Part shown: positions 20,738 through 30,221 of the stretch, in pieces
Numbering within the stretch: the stretch's first letter is position 1
Layout of the letters: each line of letters starts with the position of its first letter
Assembly: GCA_023213315.1 (NCBI GenBank)
Contig: JAKCPI010012499.1
Coordinates: 85,067 to 149,066, forward strand
Length of the DNA stretch: 64,000 nt
Source: Euborellia annulipes
Lineage: Eukaryota > Arthropoda > Insecta > Dermaptera > Anisolabididae
Reading direction: 5' to 3'
Notes under the pieces: generated by a model
What the model was told of the DNA's origin: nothing
Database searches by the model: none
The model's input: the letters and a program-made list of their open reading frames with translations, nothing else
Translations under genes and position numbers: made by a program

Positions 20738-21052
20738 ATGGAGAAAATGGAATACGAGTATTCTGATAAGATAACGAACAACACTAGCACAACAAAGAAA
20801 TTGAAGAATTTCGTTTCAGAACCGATTGGTGAGAAACCCGTGACGGCTTTGGCTGGTATCGGACCGGTACTTGGTAAACGCCTTGAAGAAAAAGGTTTCA
20901 CAAGGGCTTATATGATCTTAGGTCAATTTCTGCTTTTCAAGAAGAACGAAGAGCTTTTCATCAATTGGTTGAAATTTAATATTCAGGCCAATGTGAAACA
21001 GGCATCGGATTGTCACAATTGCCTAAAGAGATGGTGCGAAGAGTTCCTTTAG
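20738..21052 (+). CDS. barrier-to-autointegration factor (BAF/BANF1 family)
   Basis: An intact 104-codon single-exon frame. From about residue 22 it aligns with BAF to its C-terminus: N-F-V-x-E-P, G-E-K-P-V, the helix-hairpin-helix GIGPVLGKRLEEKGF (about residues 40-54), LGQFLLFKK, LF..WLK, KQASDC..CL and WCEEFL. BAF is a small chromatin protein that dimerises, bridges double-stranded DNA and binds LEM-domain proteins at the nuclear envelope during nuclear assembly. The usual length is about 89 residues; the extra 15 or so at the N-terminus come from the first ATG, and a later start is possible (Met4 is the only other candidate). AATAAA lies 61 bp after the stop. The absence of introns could mean an old retrocopy or a paralogue; no genomic poly-A tail or target duplication is seen. 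The frame is undamaged, so it is likely functional. Confidence 0.92.
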   Translation: MEKMEYEYSDKITNNTSTTKKLKNFVSEPIGEKPVTALAGIGPVLGKRLEEKGFTRAYMILGQFLLFKKNEELFINWLKFNIQANVKQASDCHNCLKRWCEEFL

Positions 21053-21112
21053 CTGATGTTTTAATGGGGATGAAGTGTTTTAACGATGAATATTTTTTTA
21101 ATTGGTAATTTT

Positions 21113-21118
21113 AATAAA
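21113..21118 (+). terminator. polyadenylation signal AATAAA of the BAF gene
   Basis: A canonical AATAAA 61 bp after the BAF stop codon, followed by a GT/T-containing stretch. No other AATAAA lies between it and the stop. Confidence 0.6.
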
Positions 21119-21318
21119 TATACTGTAGTTCAATTAATTTTGCTTTTTAATCTTGAATGAATCTTGAAAAATTAAAAATAATTAAAATATCGTTAAGCTG
21201 TTTTAAAAGATCTCTGATTTAAGCAGTTATTAAATTACTAGCTGAGTCTGCGGATCTCGTCACACTTCTTTGGATTTCGGAAAAAGGCTAAGTTCTACAC
21301 TTCAATAAAAACACAATT

Positions 21319-21723
21319 TCAGTGATAAGGATTACCTTGTTTATTTTTCAAATATTCGTCAAATCGTGTTACTATTTTTGAAATATCATCATTCAAATCA
21401 TTTTTTAACTGAAGTTTATTTTTCTTTTTAGTTTTAATGTCCGCGATTAAAGAGAACGTCAGTTCGCATGGGTAGGAAGTGGCGAATGGCACTAATAATT
21501 TTAAAGATTCCCTTGCCTGCTCTGGATATTCTTGTTTTTTTTTTCATCCAAAACAAGTCAGCACTTTGAGAATGAAATTCCATTTTAAGCATGCCGTCAG
21601 CACCTAAATCTATAAGAATTTCTATGAAAGAAAAGTATTTCTGTCGGTCTATAGACCAAGGGGGTCGCCAGAATTTTTCAACCTGCAAAGGGGTCGAGTA
21701 TTCAAAAAGATTGAAAAACACTG
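21319..21723 (-). pseudogene. hAT transposase C-terminal relic (hAT dimerisation domain)
   Basis: Reading the minus strand, 21532 down to the stop at 21319-21321 encodes QEYPEQARESLKLLVPFATS, then a Y-P-C-E-L-T-F-S segment, I-K-T-K-K-K-N-K-L and a basic/acidic tail ending NPYH. This is the C-terminal hATC domain of ZBED/GTF2IRD2-type hAT transposases. Upstream, FHSQSADLFWMKK is in another frame, separated by a frameshift in a run of ten A (21535-21544). At 21723 the strand starts CAGTGTTTTTCAATC, a hAT 5' terminus, so most of the coding region is deleted and the 5' end is joined near the 3' coding part. Non-functional. The 3' terminus was not found. Confidence 0.8.
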
Positions 21724-21979
21724 TCCTAAAGGAACTAATGGAACTTTAACATATTTCCTTTTTGTAATCTTTGGATAGTCCCTAAAGTGGAAATCGTAAC
21801 TTGGAGAATATATTTCAAAATTACTACAGGTGATGGAAATATTCATCCCCAGGGATACAGACAGACGCATTATTTGACATTAGAGTATTTTTTTGGCTTT
21901 GCAAAATCCTCGCCCCACAGAATGTTTCGCGAACCATAGCAGAGCATAGGCCACCTTGATTTTGCTATTAATAAGTCAA

Positions 21980-22380
21980 TTAAAAAAATATTAATTTATT
22001 AATTAACTCAAATGGCCAAAAAAAATAAATAATTTCTATGAATTGGCATATTAGCATTATTGGTTTAAGAACATTTTCTTCTCAACTTTGAAGGTTGACA
22101 GATAAAGGAAATTGAATATTCTAAAATTGATATTGATTATATAAGAAAAAATTATTTTACTCAAATAACAATGTTCATTTTTCATTCACTTTTTTTATTT
22201 TCTAAATCCTATAATCAAAACTATTCGCTTGAAAATGATAAAGAAAAAGAACAAACAAACAAACTATTAGATTATTTAATCAAAAAATTGATTAAAAGTG
22301 TCCCCACAACGTTTTATTAAATTATAATGCATAAAATTGAATTTTTTGAAAGTATTAATAATGTCATCCGTTAAGAAAAT
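21980..22380. other. A+T-rich non-coding stretch
   Basis: Nothing recognisable; no frames of note. Confidence 0.45.
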
Positions 22381-22384
22381 AAAA

Positions 22385-22745
22385 ATTTCCCTTGGTCTTG
22401 TCGTTTAAAGTCCCCGCCTCCGATCACGCATTTATTGTTCAGGTGACCATTGCATAAAAAAAAGAGAATAATATATAATAGAACGGTTTAGGTCTCGGCC
22501 AACTGCGAGAAGTCGACATCCGGTCGACAAGAGTTGATATATATGATTAGGTGACAACAAACCAATAGAAACATATCGAGAGCCCTTTGGCCCTTCAGCT
22601 CTGCGTCATCTGTCCTCAATGGAATTAGAACGATTGTATAAACGACACCGATTAAAAGAATAAAAAAATGTTTTATTTTATAAATATTGGTCCTATGATG
22701 TGTATATAATTTTCTTAAGACGACAAAAACTGAAATCTGATCCAA
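22385..22745. promoter_or_regulatory. candidate conserved non-coding/regulatory block
   Basis: A less A+T-rich, non-repetitive block. It has GTTCAGGTGACC and ATTGCATAAA at about 22440-22457. At 22582-22594 the minus strand reads AGGGCCAAAGGGC, a DR1 nuclear-receptor-like site, beside TGACGCAGAGC. An 85-codon minus-strand frame (22488-22745) spans it, with a membrane-like middle, but the product is not recognised. Regulatory function is inference from composition and site-like words. Confidence 0.25.
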
Positions 22746-23082
22746 ATGTTGAGGAATAATAATTATGAAAGAAATAGTTTAACTATTCCAAGGTTTATAT
22801 ATTTATTTTATAAAGTAGACGAAACTGGCGTAACGTCGCCTTGAGGACTCTAAGTGAATATTTATTAATAAATTTTATAATTTATAATAAAAAATTAATA
22901 AATTACACATTACTTGAACACGGAGATCTTAATGAAGTGCCAAAGATTTTGTGAAGATCGTATATGAACTATGTATTGACGTAGCTTCAAATTCCAATTA
23001 TTTTGAACTTCGAACAACAAAATAAAGTTAAGGCAATACGCCTTTTTTCCAAAGAGTCCTTTTTAAAAATCTAACTATTGAA

Positions 23083-23670
23083 AATATTTAGGTACAGAAG
23101 TAACGCAAGGTTGGAAAAGCGAAAGAGAGATCAAGATAAGGATTGCTATGGCAAAGGAGGCATTTAATAGAAAGAAGAGGATTTTGACAAGTAAAATGGA
23201 TTCAGGTTTGAGGATAAGCTTGGTCAAGTGTTTCGTTTGGAGTGTGCTTATGTATGGCTGTGAGGCGTGGACATTGTTGAAGAGAGATAAGGAAAGGATT
23301 GAGGCTTTTGTAGTTTGGATTTGGAGAAGGATGTTGGATATCAAGTGGTCGGACAAGGTAAGGAATGAAGAGGTGTTAAGTAGAGTAGGAGAGGAAAGAA
23401 ATCTACTTAAAAACATTATTCTGAGAAAAAGGAAATGGATTGGCCATATACTTAGAAGGAATTGCCTAATGAAAAATGTACTGTAAGTAATGGTAGAAGG
23501 ACAGTGTAAGAAAAGGAGAAGAAGGAAAAAAATTATCGATGAAATGAAGGAGAAAGGATACGAAGGGATGAAAAGATTAGCTGAGGAAAGGGGTGAATGG
23601 AGAAGGAAGAATCGCCACTAAAGGACCTGCGAAAAAAGCAGAAAACTTATTATGATGATGATGATGATGA
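23083..23670 (+). mobile_element. 5'-truncated LINE, C-terminal end of the reverse transcriptase ORF
   Basis: The frame is open from about 23091 to a TAA at 23484, then resumes in frame to a stop at 23619-23621. It carries the hallmark C-terminal segment of many arthropod LINEs: K-x-x-V-W-S-V-L-x-Y-G-C-E-x-W-T-L, W-I-W-R-R-M-L, N-E-E-V-L, W-I-G-H-I-L-R-R, then the Lys/Arg-rich K-K-R-R-R-R-K-K stretch and W-R-R-K. The 3' end is a (TGA)n tail rather than poly-A. A duplication ACTATTGAA flanks it (23074-23082, 23671-23679). One premature stop and the truncation make it dead. RTE-like by its tail; the clade is not certain. Confidence 0.88.
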
Positions 23671-23699
23671 ACTATTGAACTATAATATAATTTTAAGGT

Positions 23700-23900
23700 G
23701 TGATGGTTATAAAGTCTTGCAGTGACCAGATGCCATAAGCGATTCCATTTATCACTATTAGGATGGGATTAATCAATTCAATTACATTACTTGGATGGGC
23801 GAATAAATTTTGCCCGAAACGTTTGAACATTCACAGAGAATCAAAAGTGTTTTAGTTTTGGCTGCCTGCACTTCCACATCCTTCAATAGTATATTCCCAG
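23700..23900 (+). mobile_element. fragment carrying a hammerhead-like core string
   Basis: GGATGGGCGAATAAATTTTG followed by CCCGAAACGTTT (23793-23824) has the pattern of the cores in the 17160 and 57336 foldbacks: a stem GGGC/GCCC, then GAAACGT. The first core (CTTGGAT) is diverged from CTGANGA. No second arm was found. Confidence 0.45.
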
Positions 23901-24224
23901 CCATTAAATATCATTATAAATTACACATTACATACATACATACTGCATTCGAAATTGATTTTAAAAAAATAATATAAATCTTAAAATGATCTGTTAGCAC
24001 AAGAGACAAGAAGTCTGGTATTGTGCTACGGCCCAGGGTCGAAAATTTAATTGGCTAATTAAAACCCCCACCTCAAATATCTCCTTCTTGCTATGGTCCT
24101 GTATATAAGCTTATATTAGAGAATATTAAAAGTATATCATTCTTATGGATGAAAGCGATATAGACAATTTTTCAAGTTTTCTTGAATTATACTATGGTAT
24201 ATTTAAAATAAATAAATAATTCAC

Positions 24225-24410
24225 AAAGAAGAACAAACAGGGAGCAACTCTCCACTCCACCTGCGGGCGTTCGTGCCGAGAAAGCTGTACTTTCCGTGAT
24301 CCAAAGCTGAAACCGAAGATGGGTGGGGGGGGGGGGAGGCGAAGTCGCTGAAGTCGCATTAAGTTCAAGTCGAGGCCGCACATGCAAACTTGAAATTAAT
24401 GCCACCAGAA
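24225..24410. other. GC-rich island with a poly-G run; possible exon or promoter
   Basis: A non-repetitive GC-rich block in A+T-rich surroundings, with GTGGGGGGGGGGGGAGG near 24325. On the minus strand two frames stay open but their products look like composition artefacts. GCCCGCAG|GTGGAG on the minus strand could be a splice donor at about 24264. The function is not resolved. Confidence 0.25.
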
Positions 24411-25851
24411 AAACGTACAATTAAAGTCCAGATTTTAACCGTGAAAAGTGTTTAGGATATTTTATTACTCCTGGCAACGCAAACGCAAACAGCGTTTCGG
24501 ACTAAAAAAAATAAATGATCTTTATACTTAGCAGTCATTTTTATTTATGAGCGTGTGTGCAAGAAAAAATTAATGATCATTTTCGAATACGAATTTTTTT
24601 TTTTTTTTTTTTTTGAGAATAAGGAATAATATTGTTCTGTTTTAACACGTCAAGAATAAAATAATCTGTCACATTTTCGATTTTAATTTTGATAAATGGC
24701 ATTTCACGTTTTTGCTGATTATTTTAAGAATTAATAAAAAAAAGTAATACTATTTCTTTTTAATACAAATTTTATTCAATTTTTAGCTATAATCTGGTGC
24801 AATCAAGTAAATTCCTAGCTTACAAATGGAAGAGTAATTTTATCCTCAGTTCAATATGACGATGCTAATGGTAATGATGGTAATGTGAAAGCGCAATGCT
24901 GGTGAAATACCAGCAGAAGAGGATGAAGCCCCCCCACCCTTATATATACACATATATACACTCCTGCTATGAATTAATTTATAAAAATATGGTTGGAGGT
25001 TAGAAGCCGAAAAAACGGTATTCACATGATTAATTTTATATAAATTCAAAGTTAACATGCGGAGACTTTTAGATATTCATACATCTAACAATAGGTTCAA
25101 TATTTTTAAGAAATAATTTTCTAGCCAAAATATATAGAAATTCATCACCTGCCTTTTTTGTACTATTATATATTCCCTATATTATCAAGGATCTTCAAAT
25201 AAAGAAAAAACGAATTTTTCAATACAATCAAACAAAAGTATCTTTACTAATAAACACTCTACACCTTATAATCAGACTAACTAATTTGTGGTATGTCTTA
25301 TACCTAATTAGATTAAAAAATAAAATTTTAATTATAATATTCTTGAAGTTCTTTTAATTACTTGAGAAGTATTATTTAAAATATAAACCCTGCAGATGTT
25401 TGCTGGGGTTGCTTCTTGTGCTCTCCTTCATTTCAGATAAACGCTTTTGTTTTCCTTAACGGTATAAGTTTTAAGTCCCCTGGTCAGCTGGTCCTTCGGG
25501 CCATGTGGGCCTTCATTAATAATTGGTTTAATTAGAATTAATCATAAACTTGATAACCGCAGAAAGTCTGATTTTATTCTATTGTAGCTTTTTATTAATA
25601 TTAGACTTGAAAATAATAATAGGCTATACTTGAATTTGTGTCTATTATCTTTAAAAAACAGAAATATTTATAAACAAATATTAGTTGAGTTGAGCAAAAA
25701 AATTTATTTTATTTACGTTAAGATCATTGAATTACTATTACGAAGTGCCAAAAGGGCATCAGAGCAAAATAAAGTTATCTCTCTATTATTGATTACTACA
25801 AAGAGCCGATTACTAAAACTTTAATATTATTACTAGCCTATCTGTAATACT
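24411..25851. other. A+T-rich non-coding stretch
   Basis: Contains a poly-T run (24595-24614) and short, low-complexity open frames. No element ends or RNA genes seen. Confidence 0.5.
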
Positions 25852-26062
25852 CAGGGGCGTATATAGAAATTTTTCTGGGGGGAGGGGGAGGCCTGAACTC
25901 AAAAATTTTTAAATTCTTTTGCGGAACTATATTTTTTCGCGCTCCGGGGCCAATCGGACATTTCGGGGGAGGGAGTCCCGCTCATATTTGTATATCCCTA
26001 TATATGTATATGTGTTTGGGAAATTTCGGCCCTAGCCTCCCCCCCCCTTATATACGCCCCTG
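25852..26062. mobile_element. hAT-type MITE, 211 bp
   Basis: The ends CAGGGGCGTATATA and TATATACGCCCCTG are perfectly complementary over 14 bp. A perfect 8-bp duplication GTAATACT flanks it (25844-25851, 26063-26070). G-rich and C-rich runs lie just inside each end. Confidence 0.95.
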
Positions 26063-26070
26063 GTAATACT

Positions 26071-27100
26071 CAAACCATTATCTCATTTATAAAAAAAAAC
26101 ATAAAAAGTGTCTTATTTATTCTATTATCACTATTTTCATTATAATTACTTTAGACGGGAGGGCAACCTTAGCAAAATTTTAACTTAAAACAAACAAAAC
26201 AAGGTCAAACAAAACTTTTAACAATTTTGAGGTGAATACAAAAATTTAAATAAATAAATAAGTAGTACTAATATTAATATTAATATAAATATTGAATAGA
26301 AAGCAGGAGAAAGTCAATAAAAACAGAACTCTAAAAAAAGATGAATAATAGTTGGCAAAAAATCAAATTTTTTTGAAAAATAATTTTTTTTTATAATAAC
26401 CAGACACTCTCCCTAAAAATAAAGTTAAAATTTTTAACGCTGTTATAAAAAAAAAATTAATATTCTTCCCTCAGATAGCTTTTAACCCACCTCCGAGCTA
26501 TCAAATAATTTAAAATACCCTTGAAAAAGTACTTAATAAATCTCTTTTGGTTGATATTTTTGAATGGGGGAAAATAAAAATTGAGCCCCAATTAAAATTT
26601 AAACAAATAGCTTTTAAAGGCCAAATAGATTTTTAAACTCCCCTGTTAATCAATTTGTCATCGGTTGGGTTTTAATTGGCTTTCGCTTCAAACTCTCGAT
26701 ATCTTAATTAAATCAAAGGCGTACATTTCTCTTTCTTCTCTCTCTCTCTCTCTCTTTATTTCTTTCTACCCCAATTAGAAACCACACCAAATTAAATTAA
26801 TGACTTAGTTTATCGTTAAATTCAAAAATTATAAATTGTAACCTATTGAAAAAAAAGTCACAAAATACGTGAAAGATTTTTTTTTCTCAATTTGTTTATC
26901 ATTTTAGCAATATTTCCTCTATAATTATCAAATTAGGATTTCATATAAAAACAAGTTCCGTCTAGGAAATATTTTCTTCTTTATAAAAACAATCAACTTA
27001 TCAACTTTCGATCATTGAAGGTTAGGGCACATTAGACTAGATTTTTATTTGTCAACCTTGTTTTTATGATAGGCCCTAATAGGTTGTAGGCCTATATTAA
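26071..27100. other. A+T-rich non-coding stretch with a TC microsatellite
   Basis: A CT repeat at about 26736-26755. Otherwise no recognisable element or coding-like frame. Confidence 0.5.
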
Positions 27101-27104
27101 TTTC

Positions 27105-27262
27105 CAAGAGAGAGGTAGAGAATTAGCTTTTGGTGCCAAAGGTCAAGGGTTCGCATCCCATCACATCTCAGGGTGAGAAATTTATTTGAATTGGCACCCA
27201 TCAATTTAAATAAATAGGAACGAGGTCTAAATGGCCTCAGATGTCGAAAAACAAACAAATTA
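27105..27262 (+). mobile_element. SINE-B, tRNA-derived, best copy
   Basis: The head contains AGGTAGAGAATTAGCTTTTG and the B-box-like GGGTTCGCATCCCA. Then come TTTGAATTGGCACCCATCAA, TTTAAATAAATAGG, GTCTAAATGGCCTCAGATG and an A-rich end. Its body differs from SINE-A. No clear target duplication. Tail fragments occur at 4790, 15206, 35235 and possibly 37540. Confidence 0.7.
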
Positions 27263-27279
27263 AATATTATGTAGCCCAG

Positions 27280-27470
27280 GAGTTTCCAAACTTTTTTGGA
27301 AATGATAATTCATAAAATATATTCAATAATCAATTTATTACTCAAAATGTTTTTAGTGCATATTACTAAATTTTTTGTATAATAGAACTTAAATAACTAG
27401 ACATAGCTTGGAGGGGGAGGGGGTTTGAACCCTCAACCCCCCCCCCCCATACAAGCCACTTTATAGGGTC
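27280..27470. mobile_element. hAT-like fragment
   Basis: Begins like a hAT end (CCAGGAGTTTCCAAACTTTTTT). Near 27400-27455 it has the GACATAGCTTGGAGGGGGAG and GGGTTTGAACCCTCAACCCC pattern seen near the right end of family Z. Neither a second terminus nor a target duplication could be assigned. Confidence 0.4.
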
Positions 27471-28250
27471 TGGGATTCTTTAATGGCGGCTTTAAGAAAG
27501 AATATTAGACTATTTATTTATTCCCAATTGATTTTAAAAAATTATAAAATCACGTTTCTAATAAAGTTTAAATTTCTTTATACCCTATTTAATTTTTTGG
27601 ATAGATTGAATCTTTAATCATTTTTTTTTTTTTTTAATTAAAGATGTTTTATTCCCAGAGTCAGAAAATTTAATTCCATTTTCTTTGAACTCAAAAGACA
27701 ATTGCCTGACCCAATTTGCTTATCTTACAGGTATTATCAATCAATTCAATTCAAATGTTGCTATTTGAATAGCGTTATATTTGAATGGATGATGAGAAGT
27801 TTATAGCCTCTCTTTCTCCCACTCTCTCTTAATGTAGAATGACAATATCAGACAACTTCCTCTTTTAAACCTGTTAGCAATTCTCATTCTTTTTAAATGA
27901 TGATGATGATAAAATATTGCTTGATTGTTTCCTTATTTAGGTTTACAAAGTAATGTCTCTTGTTTCGGGGTTATTTTTTTTTTTTTTTTAACGAACACTT
28001 GTTTAACAATAATTTATAATACGAGAATATAATTAGTAAATATATACTAAAAGAATCGTTTTGGAGTTAAATTTGATATTAAAACCTGATTATTTATATT
28101 CAAGTTTATTTATAGTCGTAATGCAAAGGAGGAATATGGATGAACAAGTGCGCCGAGCGAATTTTAAATCCGAATAACAGTACCCGACCAAAAATGATTA
28201 AAAATGATCGAAGGATCCTCACGCCCACAGCAGGTCTGCATAGTGAACCT
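27471..28250. other. A+T-rich non-coding stretch
   Basis: Poly-T runs at about 27620 and 27968; a short GAT repeat near 27898. No gene or element seen. Confidence 0.5.
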
Positions 28251-28252
28251 TT

Positions 28253-28541
28253 AGGGACACACAGGGATATACACGTCCACACCAGGAACACCCAGGGATA
28301 TACACGTCCACACCAGGGACACACAGGAATATACACATCCACATCAGGAACAAACAGGGATATATTTACACGTCCACACCAGGGATATACACGTCCACAT
28401 CAGGGACACAGGGATATACACGTCCACATCAGGAACACACAGGGATATACACGTCCACACCAGGGATATACACGTCCATACCAGGGACAGACAGGGATAC
28501 ACACGCCAGCACTAGGGACACACACGGTAGATCGAGGTGAC
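28253..28541 (+). repeat. minisatellite with 31-bp and 21-bp units
   Basis: About ten units of an AGGGAYACACAGGGATATAC, ACGTCCACACC-type repeat. Several units lack the ACACACAGGG part and are 21 bp. It keeps one frame open (28140-28598), so the translation is a repeated H-V-H/G-Y-T-R-P-H peptide; this is a by-product of repeat lengths. An inverted unit follows at about 28557-28588 (CCCTGGTGCGGGCTTGTATA). The 3'-most units are more degenerate. Confidence 0.92.
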
Positions 28542-28599
28542 CAGAAGAAAAATGTGAGTCCCTGGTGCGGGCTTGTATACCCCTGTGTATTTTTTTAAA

Positions 28600-28855
28600 T
28601 ATTCTGATTGATATTCTGTACGTATTTGTACGATCTTTATCAAGGGATATTGCATATTAAAACAATTTTCTATCTAATAATTACGTGTTAATAAAAAAAG
28701 TCTTAATAATTATCTAGATTTTGATATTTAATTAATAATACTTGACTACGGTGTATTCTAACATGAAAATAATATTTCTCAGAAACAAGTATAAATATAA
28801 ATTTCTAATTCTAATTTGAAACGGACCTGAGGGTTCTAGTTTTGCCCGGTGTGCG
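28600..28855. other. A+T-rich non-coding stretch
   Basis: No features recognised. Confidence 0.45.
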
Positions 28856-28859
28856 AAAA

Positions 28860-29400
28860 ACCCACCCTCCGGCGGCTCTCTTTAACAATGCAAACACTTA
28901 AAACGGCGGATCGTCAATTCGTCAAGCTCTAATTTAAAATAAAACTTTAATTAAGGACATTTTATTATCAGATCTCTATGATATTAATTAAAATTTGCAT
29001 TTGATGATGAAATAGCCTATTATAAAACTATTATATAGGCCTTTCTCGGTGGCACCCGCAGGTGCAGCCGGCGCTTCACCATCACCGGCGTCGTTGTCCT
29101 TATCTTGTATCACTCGCACACACTTAGCGACAGATGCTGACAAGGTAACAAGAGTACTTGTGCCGGATATATGATTTATGGACGTCGGGAACAGGTGTAA
29201 ATCCGGACGTGCCAAGGCGTTCCAGAAAATGAGGGACAGTGCCAAAGCCGACCGATCCAGGAAAAATAATAAAATCGGGGGAGGGAGTCGTTATGGAGCA
29301 GATGTTCTTAAAGTAAAAAAAAATGACGAAGTGTGTGCGTTAGTTATGCAAAGTGGAGCGTGTCTATCATCGACTGATCATCTCCCACGATAAAACATTA
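28860..29400. other. GC-rich island, possible exon or promoter of an unidentified gene
   Basis: 29035-29260 is one of the least A+T-rich, non-repetitive segments of the window. Both strands keep a frame open: 71 codons at 29178-29393 (+), Lys/Arg/Ser-rich, and 85 codons at 28988-29245 (-). I recognise neither product. GACAAG|GTAACAAG at 29137 resembles a splice donor on the plus strand. GCACCCGCAGGTGCAGCCGG includes an E-box (CAGGTG). The evidence is compositional only. Confidence 0.3.
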
Positions 29401-29795
29401 AAACGATTGATTGTGATTTTTATCTAAATAGGCGTAAGTAGAGAAAAAATCGCTGCATTTTTTTTTTCCTATTTGTTTTATTAATAATAGATAATTCAAT
29501 TTTGAAACATGAAAACATGATATTAATGATCATTTAGGAAGTTAATTTATGAAAATTTGACATGCTTTTTAATAATTACTTGAAATTTTTCTTTGGTTGG
29601 ACTGGACATTTTACTTAATTTCTCAAAACGAATATTAAGTATACATTATTATTTCAATTAAGTATACAAGAATGAGTTGCTGAAATTATTTATTGTTGCC
29701 TGGAAATAGACAACCCAACGGCCCATCTAACTTTTTCATTGTTCTGTAGAAATTAGTAGGTCTACATACCGGGTACATATGCCAACCCTCTAGTG

Positions 29796-30213
29796 CAGTG
29801 CTTCTTAAACTTTTTGAAGTCGCGGGCCACTTGGAATCCAAGTCAATATCTCACGGCCTTCATTTTTTCAGTTTGGTTAAAAAAAACTTTATAATTTGAA
29901 TTTCGTATATGCATACACTACCTAGTCAATGCATTCATTTACAAATGTCAACAGTAAAAGGAAAAAAAAATAAACACGGTTATTATGTTTTGATTAATAA
30001 GTGTATGTATCCACATAACATATTATAAGCAGTTGCAAATATATTATCATTTCAATACATTAGCTAAATTTTATAATTATAATCAATGTAAGGCTATTTA
30101 AACTTATTTAACATTAATAATTTAATTGTTACATTTGCGACTCTTTGCAGCCCCCCCCTGAGGGCAACCCATGGCCCCCTGAGGCCCGCTGCCCGCTATT
30201 TTAAGAAGTACTG
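29796..30213. mobile_element. hAT-type non-autonomous element, old copy
   Basis: The ends CAGTGCTTCTTAAACTTTTT and TTTTAAGAAGTACTG pair over about 14 bp with one mismatch. GCGGGCCAC and GCCCGC-type words follow inside the ends, typical of the 'cagtgnttctnaaac' hAT group. The 8-bp flanks agree at only 5 of 8 positions, so the copy is old. Confidence 0.75.
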
Positions 30214-30221
30214 ATTTAGAG

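Noticed and set aside
28253..28541. CRISPR-like array
   Set aside because: Units are directly adjacent with no unique spacers and the DNA is eukaryotic.
28140..28598. 152-codon protein with a repeated peptide
   Set aside because: The frame is only the translation of a 31/21-bp minisatellite; there is no domain or start context.
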